From: Crocodylus rhombifer
Lineage: Eukaryota; Chordata; Crocodylia; Crocodylidae
Reading direction: 5' to 3'
NCBI GenBank assembly: GCA_038503035.1
Contig: JAVSML010024346.1
Span: 682,001 to 746,000, forward strand
DNA: 64,000 nucleotides
In this document: positions 1 through 14,504 of the stretch, in pieces
How the letters are laid out: each line of letters opens with the position of its first letter
How positions within the stretch are numbered: the stretch's first letter is position 1
Notes under the pieces: generated by a model
The model's input: only the letters and a program-made list of their open reading frames with translations
Told to the model about the DNA's origin: nothing
Databases searched by the model: none
Made by a program: the position numbers and the translations under genes

Positions 1-3000
1 GAGGACAGACAGTGCGACGTGGATGCCGGCTGTGCCACGTAAGCAGATGTTGCCATCCCTCTGTTGGGTGCACGAGAGCAGCTGCAAGAGGGGTGATCCT
101 GGCCCCACTCCTCCATCACATCATGCACCATGCGTGGGCTTGGCGGAGAAGCGATCTGCTGTGGCCAGGTGAGAGCCCAGGCCCCAAGAGAAGCTGCATT
201 GACTTGCAGTCAAAACCTTGTCCCACCAGGGTTTATTTGCAGTCCTGATTGTAGCATTATCTCCAGCTGTTGGAGCAGGGGGGTGCTGGGGGTGCCAGAC
301 ACCTGCCTCGCACCAGACTGAACCCTTCATCTCTGTGCCCCTAAAAAGCTTGCAGATCTGGGCAGCAACAGATGGCAATCCATGCCAGGGTGGAGGACAG
401 TGACCTGAACTGGGAACAGGAGCCCTGAGCCCACGAGTCCCCTCCCGTCCCGAGCCTGAACTAGACCACAGAGCTGCAACCTCTTCTGCCCTGACTCTTG
501 GTCTCTTTGGTACCCAGATGCCAAAATCTGAAGCAGCAGCAGGGATCAGGGACCACCAAGCCAAGCCAGAGTCCAAAAGGGCAGAGGGAGCAGGAGGCCA
601 AGGCTGCAGCAAGGCTGGGGCAGTTCAGCAGGCAGGAAACAGAGATGAAACTGGGCCTCGGCAGGCTTGAAGTAGACACAAGCAAGCAGTTCCCTTGCTC
701 AAGGGCTGCATGGAGAAAGAGATGTGACCATGTGGGTGCAGGGGGTTTCGCGGGTGCAGACTCGGCCTGTCTCCTTCCAATAGGACATGGTGGAGGTAGA
801 GCAGGAAAGGGTATGAGGAGCACGGGGCAGGAAACTGCTGGCTGCCCTCTGGTAGGAAGAGCGGGCTTCCCAGGTCATTGATCCCAGTCCCCTGCATTTG
901 CAGGCCCTGTTCACCCGCAGATGTCCTGGCATTGCTACTTCAAGCCTGCAGCGGTTGCCCACAAGCCTCAGCCCCCAAAACACCAAGGCAGTCCTCTAGC
1001 ACAGCCCAGGGGGAAGGAGGGCCCCGGCACTGCAGCAACGGGGAAGCTGCTGTGCTCACAAAGCCCAGAAAGAGGATGGTAGCCCAGGCTGCAGAGGAAG
1101 GCAAAACCTCCCCATCCAGGCCAGCAGCCAAGGGGAAAACACCTCCTACCCCTGCCTTTAGCAGTCAGCGTTCACAGAAAACTTTGCCCCTAACACCCGA
1201 CTCCTTTGATCAAGTCCTCCCCACAGGAAGAAACCGATGAGGCTCTGAACGTGGGACTGAACAAGGCCAAGTCTCAGCAGGCCTGAAGGAGGCATGAGCA
1301 AGCCCTTGCCCTTGCCCCGCTCAACCCTTTTATGCCCCCATGGAGGAAGGATGAAATGCAGCTGGATCTGATAAAGCCGCGGCAGGCCCCAGGCGGTTAG
1401 TATCAGAGCATCTCAAACCAGCACCATGAGACTGCCCTGACATTTAAGGACTAGAGAGTTAGAATAGCCAGCAGCCGATTTACACTCCGGGCCTGATCAA
1501 AGGCTCCTGAACTGAAAAAACAAAGCAGCCACCCCAGCTGCACTTGGTGAAACGCTGCGATCAAAGCTCACGTTTCCATCCAGCCCAGCTCGTTAGCTCA
1601 GATCAATGCCGGAGAGGTCAGAACAGGCCTGTCTGCCATTTGCTCGATTTCTCTAAGCGCCAGGTCATTGCTTGAATACACTGCAGCGGTAGCCCTGCAC
1701 CACCGCCTGACTTCCTCGGCATTGGGCCTGGAGAAAAGAGGAGATTTAGGTGCTTTAATTAGCAGTGACTTTAATCAAGTGGTTGACACAAGGCAGCAGC
1801 TGCTTCTATTCCTGCCCATCTTCCTTGGTGCCTGACAAAGGACTGTTTTAAATGACTCTAGCCAAAGCCCAGGAAAGAGATGGTGAATCTGAGGAGTCTC
1901 CTTTGGCATTGCTTATGGCAGCTCGATGTATTATATGGGGAAAGAGGCTGAAAATCCAGAACTGACACCATCACCGTATCAAAATGGCATTAGGCCCCAC
2001 CGCTGACTTGTTTAGCATGGAGCAAACTGACTGCACTGCCCAAGGAAACCAGCACTGAGACTGTCGTACTTCCTGACCATCTTCCAAGAATTTGATTGCT
2101 CCTTAGCTTTTAACCTTCATCACCGTAAACATGGCTGTTGGATGTAAAAATTAGCCAGCCTTTTTTTTTTTTTTAAACCCAGCTGCATCCAATTTTCATT
2201 AGCTCCTGCTGCAGGGAACGCTCCATATGGGCTGACAGAGACTGGGGGGGGGGGATAAGGAGAAAAATAGGCCTTCACATCTGATGCAAGGGGATGTTTC
2301 TTTCTATCTGAGAGCAACAAGCCAGAACCTGCACCTTAAAATGTCTGACTGCAGAGAGCGGGAGCTGAGTGATTAGTGTTAGGGAGAGCAGCAGCCCCAG
2401 CCCTGAAAAGGTTTCATTTCTAGACCTACCCGCAATCAGGCAGTGTCACACCGGTCTTGGCTACAGAGCCCGGCTGCACCTGGCCAAGCTGGCATCGGTG
2501 GAAATGACGAACAGCCAGCAGGCGGCACTGGGAAGTCAACAGAACCAAGTCTCCGTCCTGGATGACAACACACGTTGCAGCACAGCAGCATGAGGCTCGC
2601 CCATGAACCAGTCCGCCCTCAACGAGGGGGAGATGGGCCCATGACAGCAGGGAGGGAATCGAATGTCCTCAGATACCTGTGGCACATACAGGGGGTTTAG
2701 ATACATCAGCCCCGTGCAGGTACTTCACACCATGGTACTTACCGTATTTGCTTGCATATCACCTGCATGTTTATTTTCCAAAAAACAACGCTAAAATTTC
2801 TCAAAACTCCCCCAAATCGGGGTGCATCTTCAGGAAGGAAGCAGATGTCCGTAGTGTCCGAGTGCAAGCATGGGGATGCGGGAATGGCTGCCGGGCAGGA
2901 TGCTACTCTTCCCCACCAGCATGCAGCAGGGGTAGAGTCTACTCTTCAGCATCAGAGCACATTTTAACCCTCTCAACCAACTACTGAATTGGCAATAGTT

Positions 3001-3050
3001 GCTGGCTACTCTGCAATTTGGCAGCAGCTGTGTAAGAGCTAAAACTCAAG
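1..3050. other. Intergenic DNA, no gene recognised
   Basis: The first 1.3 kb is fairly GC-rich with several overlapping open frames on both strands, none resembling a known protein or having convincing splice structure. I looked for PLEKHB1, the neighbour of RAB6A in mammals as I recall, and did not find it. A poly-T run lies at about 2159-2174 and a G run near 2245. Around 2740-2790 there is an AT-rich stretch beginning ACCGTATTTGC that resembles the end of a short DNA element, but no second terminus was seen. Confidence 0.4.
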
Positions 3051-3199
3051 CTTTTGGCTGAATGGCCAGGGGATGGGAGGACAAGATGTTCATTCTCCAT
3101 GGGCCTTCAAGTGATTGGGTCTGCTGAGCCCGCCCAGCAGGGGTGCTGGAGAGGCAGGTGCAGGCTGAACTTACTGCCAGCTATATTATCTGTATCAGA

Positions 3200-4083
3200 A
3201 CAAAGCAGCCTTTCACTATACTGCTTCATGCCTGGGGCTCAGATTAGTGACATCACGGAGAGGATCCCAGCCTACATCCGACCTGCAGACCAGTCCCATG
3301 TGGTTGCCATCCACATGGGAACGAATGACACGGCCAGGGGCAACCCTGACCGCATTATGCAGGAATTCAAGGCTCTGGGGGACAAGCTTAAGGAGAGGAG
3401 GGCGCAGGTGGTATTCGCTCTTCTTCCGGTGAACAGGCGGGGACGGCGACACGAGGCCTGCATTGGCAAGGTCAACTGGCACTTGCGCAGTTGGTGCCGC
3501 CAGGCAGGCCTTGGGTTTCTAGATAATGACCCATGCTTTCCGGCGGAGGTCAGGCCACAGCTGGAGTACTGCGTCCAGTTCTGGGCACCACACTTCAGGG
3601 GGGATGTGGACAGCATGGAGAGGGTCCAGGAGGCCACTCGCATGATCCGGGGACTACAGGGCAAACCCTACAGTGAGAGACTACGGGACATCAACCTGTT
3701 CAGCCTTCACAAGCAAAGGCTGAGTGGGGACCTGGTGACCGTCTATAAACTCACGAGGGGGGACCAGAAGGGTTTGGGAGAGACCTTGTTTCCCGGAGCA
3801 CCCCCCCCCCCTCCGGCATAACAAGGAATAACGGCCACAAGTTGTTGGAGAGGAGGTTGAGATTAGACATCCACAAGAACTACTTCCCGGGCAGGGCGGC
3901 GGGATCTGGAGCCAACTTCCAAGGGAAGAGGTGCTGGCTCCTGCCCTGGGGGGGCTTTAAGAGGAGGCTGGATGCCTACCTGGCTGGAGTTATTTGAACC
4001 CAGTTTTTTCTCCTGCCGAGGCAGGGGGTCAGACTTGAAGAGCTGCAGGGTCCCTCCGACCCGAATTCTGTGAATCTATGATA
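3200..4083 (+). mobile_element. CR1 LINE, internally deleted: ORF1 esterase-like domain fused to ORF2 end
   Basis: An open frame through 3821 has two CR1 parts. Up to about residue 162 (near 3540) it resembles the SGNH-esterase-like domain of CR1 ORF1, with HMGTND and a following helix-rich block. From RPQLEYCVQFWAPHF onward it is the extreme end of ORF2, after the reverse transcriptase. All of the endonuclease and most of the RT are missing. A C run near 3800 precedes the frame end. The 3' end reads GAATTCTGTGAATCTATGATA (4062-4082), a typical CR1 tail. The 5' boundary is approximate. Confidence 0.8.
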
Positions 4084-5756
4084 CCTCCAAGCGGACATTT
4101 TGGAGACCGCTGTGCCACCGGCAGTCCCAAGCTGCTATCAAATCAGCACAGACTTGAGCCTCACCCTGACAGCTGAGACTTGCGACTCCCCAGTTCTCTC
4201 CATGTTAAAACCTGGCATCAATTCAAGCCTTTGCACTGCTAAGGTTATGTGTACCACAGACCAAGCCAAGAGTTGGATCCAACAGCTATTTAGGCATCAC
4301 TTCAGCAGTGAGCAAAGACTGCTATGCAAACAGCTCTGCTCCCAAAAGCTTTTAAAAACAATGCATTGGTTTCCCTGGCAACAGCATCAGCATTATAGAT
4401 AAAAATATATAGGGAAGCTGTTTTCTATCTGACACACGAAGTTCAGGTGAGGACTAGGGCTTTCTATATGACACTCTGGATGAATATAGATTAGCCCCTT
4501 CTATATATATTCGTCCAGATTATCATGTATACATCCAAGTGACGACTAATCTGGACTTGCATATATAGGAGGGACTAATATTTATTGGTCCAGATGATCA
4601 TATATAAATCCAGATGAAGACTAGGGCTTTCCTGCGCCAGGCCCTGCACACACCTCTAGACCCTAACTGATTCTGCTTCCAGTCAGTCAAGGAAAGCTTT
4701 ACAAACTCACTTTTAAGTGCATCTTCCAATTACAATAGATGCCTCCATCCTTGTGCCACCTCCTACCTTTCCTCGGTATCTTTTCAATAGGAGTCCATGC
4801 CCAGGGTCTTGCCTGTTAACCCAGGGAAGAAATCATAGCACAAGGGCAGCCACAAAACAATCAGAGTCCATCAGAAGCCATGCAAAGAATCAGGGATGTG
4901 GTTGCCTGTGGCTGGGCCTGATGGCTCAGGATGTCTCTATAGTCCAATGACAAACATCTGGCAAAGGTGCTCCCCCACTGATACTGGCTGGTGGTGAGAG
5001 CAATTTCCATGTGACCACACACTGTGTCCCAACCCATGAGCAGAAGCTAGGGTGCCCAAGCAGGAGTTAGCCAAGAGGGCTGCAAAGCCCCAAGTCAAGG
5101 GGCTGGCACCTGGGCTCTCCCTCCTGCTGCCACCTGGACATCCCAACTTCCCCAGCTGAAATCCTTGTGGGCAGCGAATGAGGAGCTGAGCTGCACAAGT
5201 CATCTTCAGTACGACTGGAGACGCAACCAGCCCACAGGGACCAGCGCGCACCTTCGTTACCTTGCCTTTTCATATGCTGCTGGTTAGATGCGGTGGCCAC
5301 AGCAAGATAGGGGCTGGAAACAGGGCCTACGCCTGCCTCAGGGAACACAGAGGCATTTCCTGTTAAATCAATACCGCCAACGCATTCATGTGGGGCAACA
5401 TGCGACTAGTTCAAAATGGGAGATGCTGCCATGCAATCAGCCTTAAGAATATGCCACAAGTCCCATTTTTAAGGGCTGGCTCCCTCCACCTGTGATATCC
5501 GAGCCCCTCTAAGATGCCAACTCAGACTCTCACCCTTTCCCCATGAACAGGAAAGCTTACAGACCTGCTGCGTGAGCTGCCACTAGTTCTATGGCGTTTT
5601 CCCCCAGTGAGCAGATGTCGAACCCCACATAAGTCTCCTGGACCTGATGCCTGGCTCCTCTGGGCACAGTTCTCACGTGGGAACTTGTCCCCACATTGCC
5701 TGGCTAAGATGGGGCGGGCCAGCTGGGTCTTAGCACGCGGCCGCTGCTCTTCTCTT
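4084..5756. other. Intergenic DNA between two CR1 copies, with a palindromic AT-rich block
   Basis: No coding frame of interest. The notable content is the inverted and direct repeat cluster at about 4449-4632, listed separately. The remainder looks like unique or decayed DNA. Confidence 0.5.
4449..4632. repeat. Palindromic/direct-repeat cluster, MITE-like
   Basis: GACTAGGGCTTTC occurs at 4452-4464 and again at 4619-4631. Between them, a hairpin has 22-nt arms at 4501-4522 and 4547-4568 (about 18 of 22 paired), and CCAGAT(T/G)ATCAT is repeated. The symmetry suggests a small palindromic DNA element or foldback. Family not recognised. Confidence 0.5.
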
Positions 5757-7330
5757 CAGTTTCATAGTTGGTGGTGTCGGAAGGGACCTGAGCAGATCAT
5801 CAAGTCCAACCCCCAGCACGGTGTTCATCCAGCCTCCTTTTGAAGACCCCCAGGGTAGGAGCCTGCATCACTTCTCTGGGAAGCTGGGTCCAGACCCTAG
5901 CCGCCCTGACCGTGAAGTCGCGCCTCCTGATGTCTAGTCTGAAACTGCTCTGTCAACTTGTGGCTGTTGTTCCTTGTTACTCCCAGTAGTGCTTGGGGGA
6001 ACAGGGACTCCCATTGCCGGCTGGTCCCCCTTGGCCAGTTTATAGATGGCCACTAGATCCCCCCTCGGCCTTCTCTTGTGGAGGCTGAACAGGTTCGGGA
6101 CCCATCGCCTCTCCTCATAGCATCTGCCCTGCTGCCCCTGACCATGCAAGTGGCCTCCTCTGGACCCTCTCCATGCTGTCCACATCCCTCTTGAAGTGCG
6201 GCGCCCAGAACTGGACGCAGTACTCCAGCTGCGGCTTGACCAGTGCCGCATAGAGGGGGAGGATCACCTCCCTGGCCCTGCTTGAGATGCATCTGTGGAT
6301 GCACAAGGTGCGGTTGGTCTTCCTGACCACGTCCCCACACTGCCGGCCCATGTTCATCTTGGCATCAACGACGACTCCAAGATCCTTTTCTGCCTCTGCC
6401 CTGACGAGAAGGAAGTTCCCCAGCCTGTAGGTATGGTGTCGGTTGTTCCTCCCCAGGTGCAGCACCTTGCACTTGTCAGTGTTGAATCCCATCCTGTTCT
6501 CATCTGGCCACCCCTGTAACCTGTCTAGGTCTGATTGCAGCCTATTCCTCCCTTCTAGCATGCCCACATCCCCCACATCTCAGTGTCGTCTGCAAATTTG
6601 AACAGGTGCTTTTTACTGCCTTGTCCAAGTCGCTGATGAAGATGTTGAACAGTGCGGGGCCGAGGACCGAGCCCTGGGGGACCCCACTGCCCACGTCCCT
6701 CCAGGTCGAACACGACCCGTCCACCACCGCTCTCTGGGTGCAGCCCATTTGAGTGTGTCGACACCACAGTCCACCAGTTTTTTAATGAGAAGGGGGTGAG
6801 AGACAGTGTCGAAGGCCTCCCTAAAGTCCAGAAAGACTACATCAACCGCAACACCTGCACCCAAGGATTTGGTGACCTGGTCGTAGAAGGCCACCATGTT
6901 GGTCTGACAGGACCTGCCGCTAATGAACCCGTGCTGGTTACCCCTAAGCATACACTCCCCTGCTTGCCCCTTGCAGATGTGCACCTGGATAATTTTCTCA
7001 AAAAGCTTGCCCAGGAGCAAGGTAAGACTAACAGGCCTATAATTTCCCGGGTCCTCCTTCCTCCCCTTTTTGAAGATGGGAACCACAATCGCCTCTTCCA
7101 GTCCTCTGGCCCCACACCAGAGCCTCACGAGTGCTTGTACGGCTGTGCCAGGGGTCCCGCAATGACCGTAGCCAATTCCCTCAGCACTCGGGGGTGGAGA
7201 TCGTCCAGACCCGCTGATTTGAACATGTCCAGTCCCTCCAGAAGTTCCCTGACTAGATCCTCACTGACCTTAGGCCTGGCTGCGCCTCCCCTGGGACCAT
7301 CATGGATCCTGGTGCGGGGGGATGACCTGG
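5757..7330 (-). mobile_element. CR1 LINE fragment, ORF2 reverse transcriptase to 3' end, frameshifted
   Basis: Minus-strand CR1 copy truncated at its 5' end near 7330, with its 3' tail at 5757 (CTATGAA-type). RT motifs are spread over at least three frames: VVPIFKKGRKEDPGNYRPVS (about 7080), the GFISGRSC block and VVFLDFREAFDTVSH, GSGVPQGSVLGPALFN, then FADDT at 6582-6596 and GFNTDKCKVLHLGR. Both catalytic Asp of FADD are kept, but frameshifts break the protein, so it is inactive. Confidence 0.88.
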
Positions 7331-7944
7331 TCTCCCCCCCGCCCTTACAATTTATTCAGCTTTGTATCAGGATGGACACTTGTATCACGTGTTGTAAACC
7401 AATCAAGCCCAAGTGGTGAGAAAAAGAAACAAAGCAGAAAGAGTTTTAAAACCGTAGTTAAAAAACAGGTCTTACCATTGTTCGACGGGCAGCGTGAGGG
7501 GAGCAAACAAAGTTAGAGAGTGGGAATGAGGAATTATTACCGAGACCAAGCGTCCCGCTTCAGCGTGCGTCACTGTAAAAGTGGGGACCATTAGACCAGG
7601 ACCCAGCTGCAGAACCCAACTGTATGAAGCATGCGGCTGGCTCGTCCTGCCTATGTGGAGCCACACGTTCAATGCATCATGGAGAGACGCCATCGTCATG
7701 ACTTGTCCTGCTATCCGCAATGTAAGATCCTGTTCTAAATTTTCTAGAAAAGACAAGAGCCCTACTGGGCTGATCTCCAAAAACAGTTATTCAGGGGAGC
7801 AGCTGAGACCCCATCACACATAACAGGCCTACTCAGAGTACGGTCGACTTGTCTGAGCAACCACTAGACAAGCCAGGACACTACAAAGTCAAAACTTCTC
7901 CAGCCTGGAACTACAGGGAAAAGAGATTTGGCCAAAGCGTCTTG
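7331..7944. other. Intergenic stretch between CR1 and RAB6A poly(A) site
   Basis: About 600 bp without a recognised gene or repeat. The frames seen on both strands are short and unlike any family I know. Confidence 0.4.
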
Positions 7945-10189
7945 TTTTAGTGTTTAATTACATTTTATTGGGAGCCAAAAAAAAATAATTTGTTGGTTTT
8001 AAAAAAAGAATCCTAACGATGAACAAAATGAGCTGCTTTAAGAGTTCAAGCCAAAGACGACGGAACAAGAAGAGTTATTGAGCCAAATCATTTTTGCACA
8101 GTCCAGAATAGCACAATAGGGTGGTGGGGGGGGAAAACAGCCCGGCTCCCCTCCCCACAACATCCATTTCTTTTAAAGAAAGAACGATCCTTCGTCACAT
8201 ATCATTGATGTTTATTTCAAGACATGCCACGTCAAAAAAAAATTGCCTTTAATATTGCATTATAAAAGCACTTTACATCTCAGCCTGCCTTTAACGGTAA
8301 GTTATTGGTATGCAGAGTTATTCGAAACCCAGCTCAGGCTGTGGTTTGATATTCAGCTCCTGAATGGAGATGTCATCTACCCATTTCCAGGCGAGAGGAC
8401 ACCTGCCTGCTTCTCCCCCTCCCCTTCACAGGTGATCTTAGGCAGGGGGTGATGGGTAAGTGAGGGAGAGTCTGAATGTGTTGTAATTAGGCTTTGTTCA
8501 TTAAGTAATGCTCACAGCGGAGACTTGAGCAATCTTTCCTGCACTGTAACTCAGCAACACTCACCCTGCAAACAATGTATTTACAAGTGTGTTTATTAAC
8601 TTACACAGCAATTTCACAATGACTAGTCAAGATTAAAAGGGTGCAAACTCCTAGTGTGTTTGTTCCTCAGTGTTTCTCAGGTAGCTACAACTTGCAACGT
8701 TGGCAAAGCTCTAAACAGACTCCTCGGTCAAAAACAAAAAACACTGAAAATAGTAATAAAAAAAAAAAAAAGCATAGAAATAAATATCACCTAAGAAGAA
8801 CGGTTAATTGGAGCTTAGTTAAATATAAAACTAAATTACTAGTTTTTAACCAAACTATACAGAGATAGTGGAGGAAAAAAAAAAAAAACATAACCCACTA
8901 AACCAATCTGGAAGACCCAACATAAAAAAAAATGCTAAACAATAAAAAGGCATAAAATCTGCATCGTTGTGTGTTTGTTTCCATCCTATGCAATGCCCTT
9001 CCTTCTCCCCAGCGTCTCTCGTGCCTGTTCCTACGAATAAACCATTCCCCCACCACGCCATTACCTCAGACCATGACGAGGAAAAGCAGATGCCACTCCT
9101 TCATCCATCTCCTCGCCTCCCCATCCATACACTGTACATTATTGTATATCTATTAGTTAAACTAAAGGCTAGTCCATATTTCAGCTCAATGTAGAGATCC
9201 TGATCTACCCCAGCAAATAGTAGTGCCAGTGCCACACTGACTTCAAATGTCCCCTATCTTTAAAAACACCATTTTCTCCCCACGACTGAAACGCCGTGTT
9301 CCAGTCTCTCAAGTAATAATTTACTTTATTGGAGTCCTACATAAAAGGGAGGGGACAGGACAACAAGCTTTTAAAACTCATCATGCAGCCAAAACATCTG
9401 GTTCCTCATGTCCTGCGTGTGTTTCAGTAATGCGGGTGGGCTCCCCTCCCCTCAAATGCCACGTATCCCCTGGGAAGTGGGAAATGCGGTCGTGACTCAA
9501 TTAGAGAGCCAGTCGTCTTTCAAGCTGCAACGCCCTGCTAATGCCTGGGCAGGCGGGTTGAAAACAGGTCAGGGCATCTCCCTTCTAGAGAGTGAGAATT
9601 TGTTTCTTTTGGGGGGTTTTCTCTCTCCTTTTTTTTTTTTTTGGACAGCCTCTGTCCCTCCATCCATCATCTCTGCCTGTGCTCTAGCCATTTCCAGCTT
9701 TGTTAGAGAAGTCAAACAGGTGGGCTATGCAAAGTGTTATAATTTTGCATGTCTTTCTCAACCACGTCCAATCCAAAAAAGAAACTTACTCCATGTTCCA
9801 TCATCTCAAAGTGCAAGATCATAATGTTAAAAAAAAATAAGGAACAAAGATTAAGAAATTGTACCTATCTTTTTTGGGGGGGGTTTGTTTGCTTTTTTGT
9901 TTGTTTTTTTACAGTTATAACTGGAATATACTGGAATAGTTTGGCTTTTATTTTTTGTTTTTTTCTTATAAATAATGAAGACACCGACATTTTCTTGTAT
10001 GGGTGTGCGTGTGTGCGCGCTTGGGAAGCAAAGAGATCATCTCCACGAGACAGCCAGCCATGATGAACTGCGATACGGTATTACCGAAAGGGGGGAGGTT
10101 CAAGCCAATATTCACACTGCAGTCAATGGAGAGTCAAGGGGAGGGGGAAGCAGTGATGTTCTGGAGAAGATGGGACAAGCCGCACAGTA
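7945..10189 (-). other. RAB6A: RAB6A 3' UTR
   Basis: About 2.2 kb downstream of the stop codon, AT-rich with A and T homopolymer runs and no recognisable transposon, unlike the intergenic DNA to its left. On the minus strand AATAAA occurs near 7964-7969 and in several upstream places (for example near 8205, 8590 and 9320), so alternative polyadenylation is plausible. The length fits the long 3' UTR of mammalian RAB6A. The exact end is inferred. Confidence 0.75.
7964..7969 (-). terminator. Candidate distal poly(A) signal AATAAA of RAB6A
   Basis: TTTATT on the plus strand reads AATAAA in the direction of RAB6A transcription, within CCCAATAAAATG. It is the last good hexamer before the sequence turns into unrelated intergenic DNA. 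Cleavage would fall near 7945. Upstream hexamers could also be used. Confidence 0.55.
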
Positions 10190-10254
10190 TTAGCAGGAGC
10201 AGCCTCCTTCGCTGACGGGCTGCTCTTGAGGCTTTTCCAGTTTTATGTCGATCA
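10190..10254 (-). CDS. RAB6A: RAB6A terminal coding exon 8 (C-terminal tail with CSC prenylation motif)
   Basis: 65-nt coding part of the last exon. It completes Met188 and encodes [20 protein letters not shown], then TAA at 10190-10192. The terminal Cys-Ser-Cys is the site of double geranylgeranylation that anchors Rab proteins in Golgi membranes. [10 protein letters not shown] distinguishes RAB6A from RAB6B. The acceptor is CTCCAG. The 3' UTR continues in the same exon. Confidence 0.96.
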
Positions 10255-12683
<2,429 letters not shown>

Positions 12684-12929
12684 TCACCGCATGTGAAGAA
12701 CAAGTTCCAGCTTCCGCAGGACAAACAGAACCAGCTCAGGTGCTTTCTGTACCAGCTACACGAGCACTGGTTCCAGCAACACATCCCGACTCCGCCCAAG
12801 CGTGGCTTTTAGTGCCAGGACTCTAGGAAGGGCAGATTATTGGTAACACGTGGGTAGACATGTTCAAATGCCCTACCTGTACCGTGACAGCTAAACAAGC
12901 CATTTAAAGACTAGAAAGCGCAGGGGTGA

Positions 12930-13260
12930 AAGGGGTCCTCAAAGGTCACCTGATTCAACCCTATGCACAGACACAGAAGTTGCTAGGCATAACCCACCCC
13001 AGATGGGTGCCCATCCTATCCAGCTGTTTCTAGGAATGTGAAGCACTCCAGTGAGGCTCTATCACTTCCCTGGGCAGCCTGTTCCATGTCCTCTCTGATA
13101 GACAGGAAACTTTTCCTCAGATTTGATCTGAATGTGCTTTACCTACAGTTTGAAGGCACTACCACATGTCCAGGTCTTGGTGACAATGGAGAACAATGTT
13201 CTCCCTCTTCTTTATAGCAGCCCAGCAATATTTGAAAGTTTTTATCATGCCCCCCCACCC
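12930..13260 (-). mobile_element. Old CR1 3'-end fragment
   Basis: Reads as the complement of a CR1 end: the AAGGGGTCCTCAAAGGTCACC tail region, then the TCCCTGGGCAGCCTGTTCCA block that encodes the last ORF2 residues in other copies. It is strongly decayed with many stops, so older than the copies at 5.8 and 14 kb. Confidence 0.65.
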
Positions 13261-13279
13261 TGTACACAAGAAGTTCTGT

Positions 13280-13352
13280 CTGGGAGCCAGTCCCCCAATC
13301 TTTGCTCAGCCACAGCCTTGCTGAATGACCTTAGGCAAGTCATTTCACCTCT
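13280..13352 (+). mobile_element. MIR-like CORE-SINE remnant
   Basis: GCTGAATGACCTTAGGCAAG followed by TCATTTCACCTCTGA matches the MIR core consensus (tgTGACCTTGGGCAAGTCACTT). It is a short remnant lying directly beside the CR1 fragment. Confidence 0.55.
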
Positions 13353-13794
13353 GACACTGGAACAGAAGAGACTTCCTGGGCCACTGAGTCCAATCTCCTG
13401 TATCTGCAGGTGATCATGAACCAAGGGAATCCCCAGAATCTGTACTTCAAACCCTCACACACAACTACAAGGACCATCTGCAACACCACCATTACCCTAT
13501 AGACATGCCATGGCAAAAGCAGGTGAGACAGGGGCATAGCCAATGCCCCACTACTACAAAGAACAGGGAAGTAGCTGGTTAACATACGAGTAGAGGACCC
13601 CAAGAGAAACAACCCAGGAGGTGTTATGTTCCATGCTTCACAAGTCAAATGCCCAATAGTCCTTGCCAATGTGACCTGGGGTAAAATTCCTTCCTGACCC
13701 AAATCTGGCATTGTTCTGACCCTCAACAGAAAAGCAAAACCCTCCTTCTCCAGGAACCTCCGTTTTGTTTTGTTTTTTAAGTGCTAACAGAAGC

Positions 13795-14230
13795 ATAGAT
13801 TTCATAGACATTAGGGCTGGAAGGGACCTCGGAAAATCATCGAGTCCAGCCCCCTGCCCAAAGGGCAGGAAGTCAGCTGGGGTCATAGGATCTCAGCAAG
13901 ACAAGCATCCAATTTACTCTTGAAGGTGTTCAATGTAGGTGCTTGAACCACTTCCGCTGGCAGGCTGTTCCAGACCTTGGGGGCTCGGACAGTAAAGAAA
14001 TTCTTCCTTATGTCCAGCCTGAAACGGTCTTGCAGGAGTTTGTGACCGTTTGACCTTGTCATCCCTTGGGGCGCTCTGGTGAACAAACGTTCCCCCAGAT
14101 CCTGGTGTTCACCCCTGATAAACTTATAGGTGGCCATCAAATCACCCCTAAGCCTACGCTTTTCCAGGCTAGAGAGTCCCATGTCTCCCAGCCTGTCATT
14201 GTAAGATCTGTTTTCCTGACCTCTGATCAT
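13795..14230 (-). mobile_element. CR1 LINE 3' end with intact C-terminal ORF2 frame
   Basis: A 115-codon minus-strand frame matches the CR1 ORF2 C-terminus: MIRGQENRSYNDRL, RLRGDLMATYKFIRGEHQDL, SNGHKLLQDRFRLDIRKNFF, VWNSLPAEVVQAPTLNTFKS. The 3' UTR ends in CTATGAAATCTATG (complement) at about 13795. It is relatively young, as the whole segment is open. Confidence 0.88.
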
Positions 14231-14504
14231 GCATCAGTGCACTGACACTCCCAGAGCTGCAAACACCAGCACTCAGACCCTCCCAGCTCCCAAGAATTAA
14301 GTATTGGTTGCAGATTCAAAAGTGAAATCCATGCACTACATAAATGCAAAGATCTGGAAGGATGTATGACCCAGCCTTTGCTCTTTCTACTTTATGGATA
14401 TTTCTCTCCCTTCATTTGGACTTGTCCAGACTCTTGCAATAGGTATATTCATCTGCACACTATTGGAAAGGGAGGTAATATTTGAACTTAAGTTCCTTCC
14501 TCCT

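Noticed and set aside
1..1240. Several overlapping frames in the GC-rich left end, possibly a neighbouring gene such as PLEKHB1
   Set aside because: None resembles a PH-domain protein or other known family, and no coherent exon set could be built.
2735..2880. MITE-like start ACCGTATTTGCTTGCATA
   Set aside because: It resembles the end of a common vertebrate DNA element, but no opposite terminus or target duplication was found, so it is not listed as a feature.
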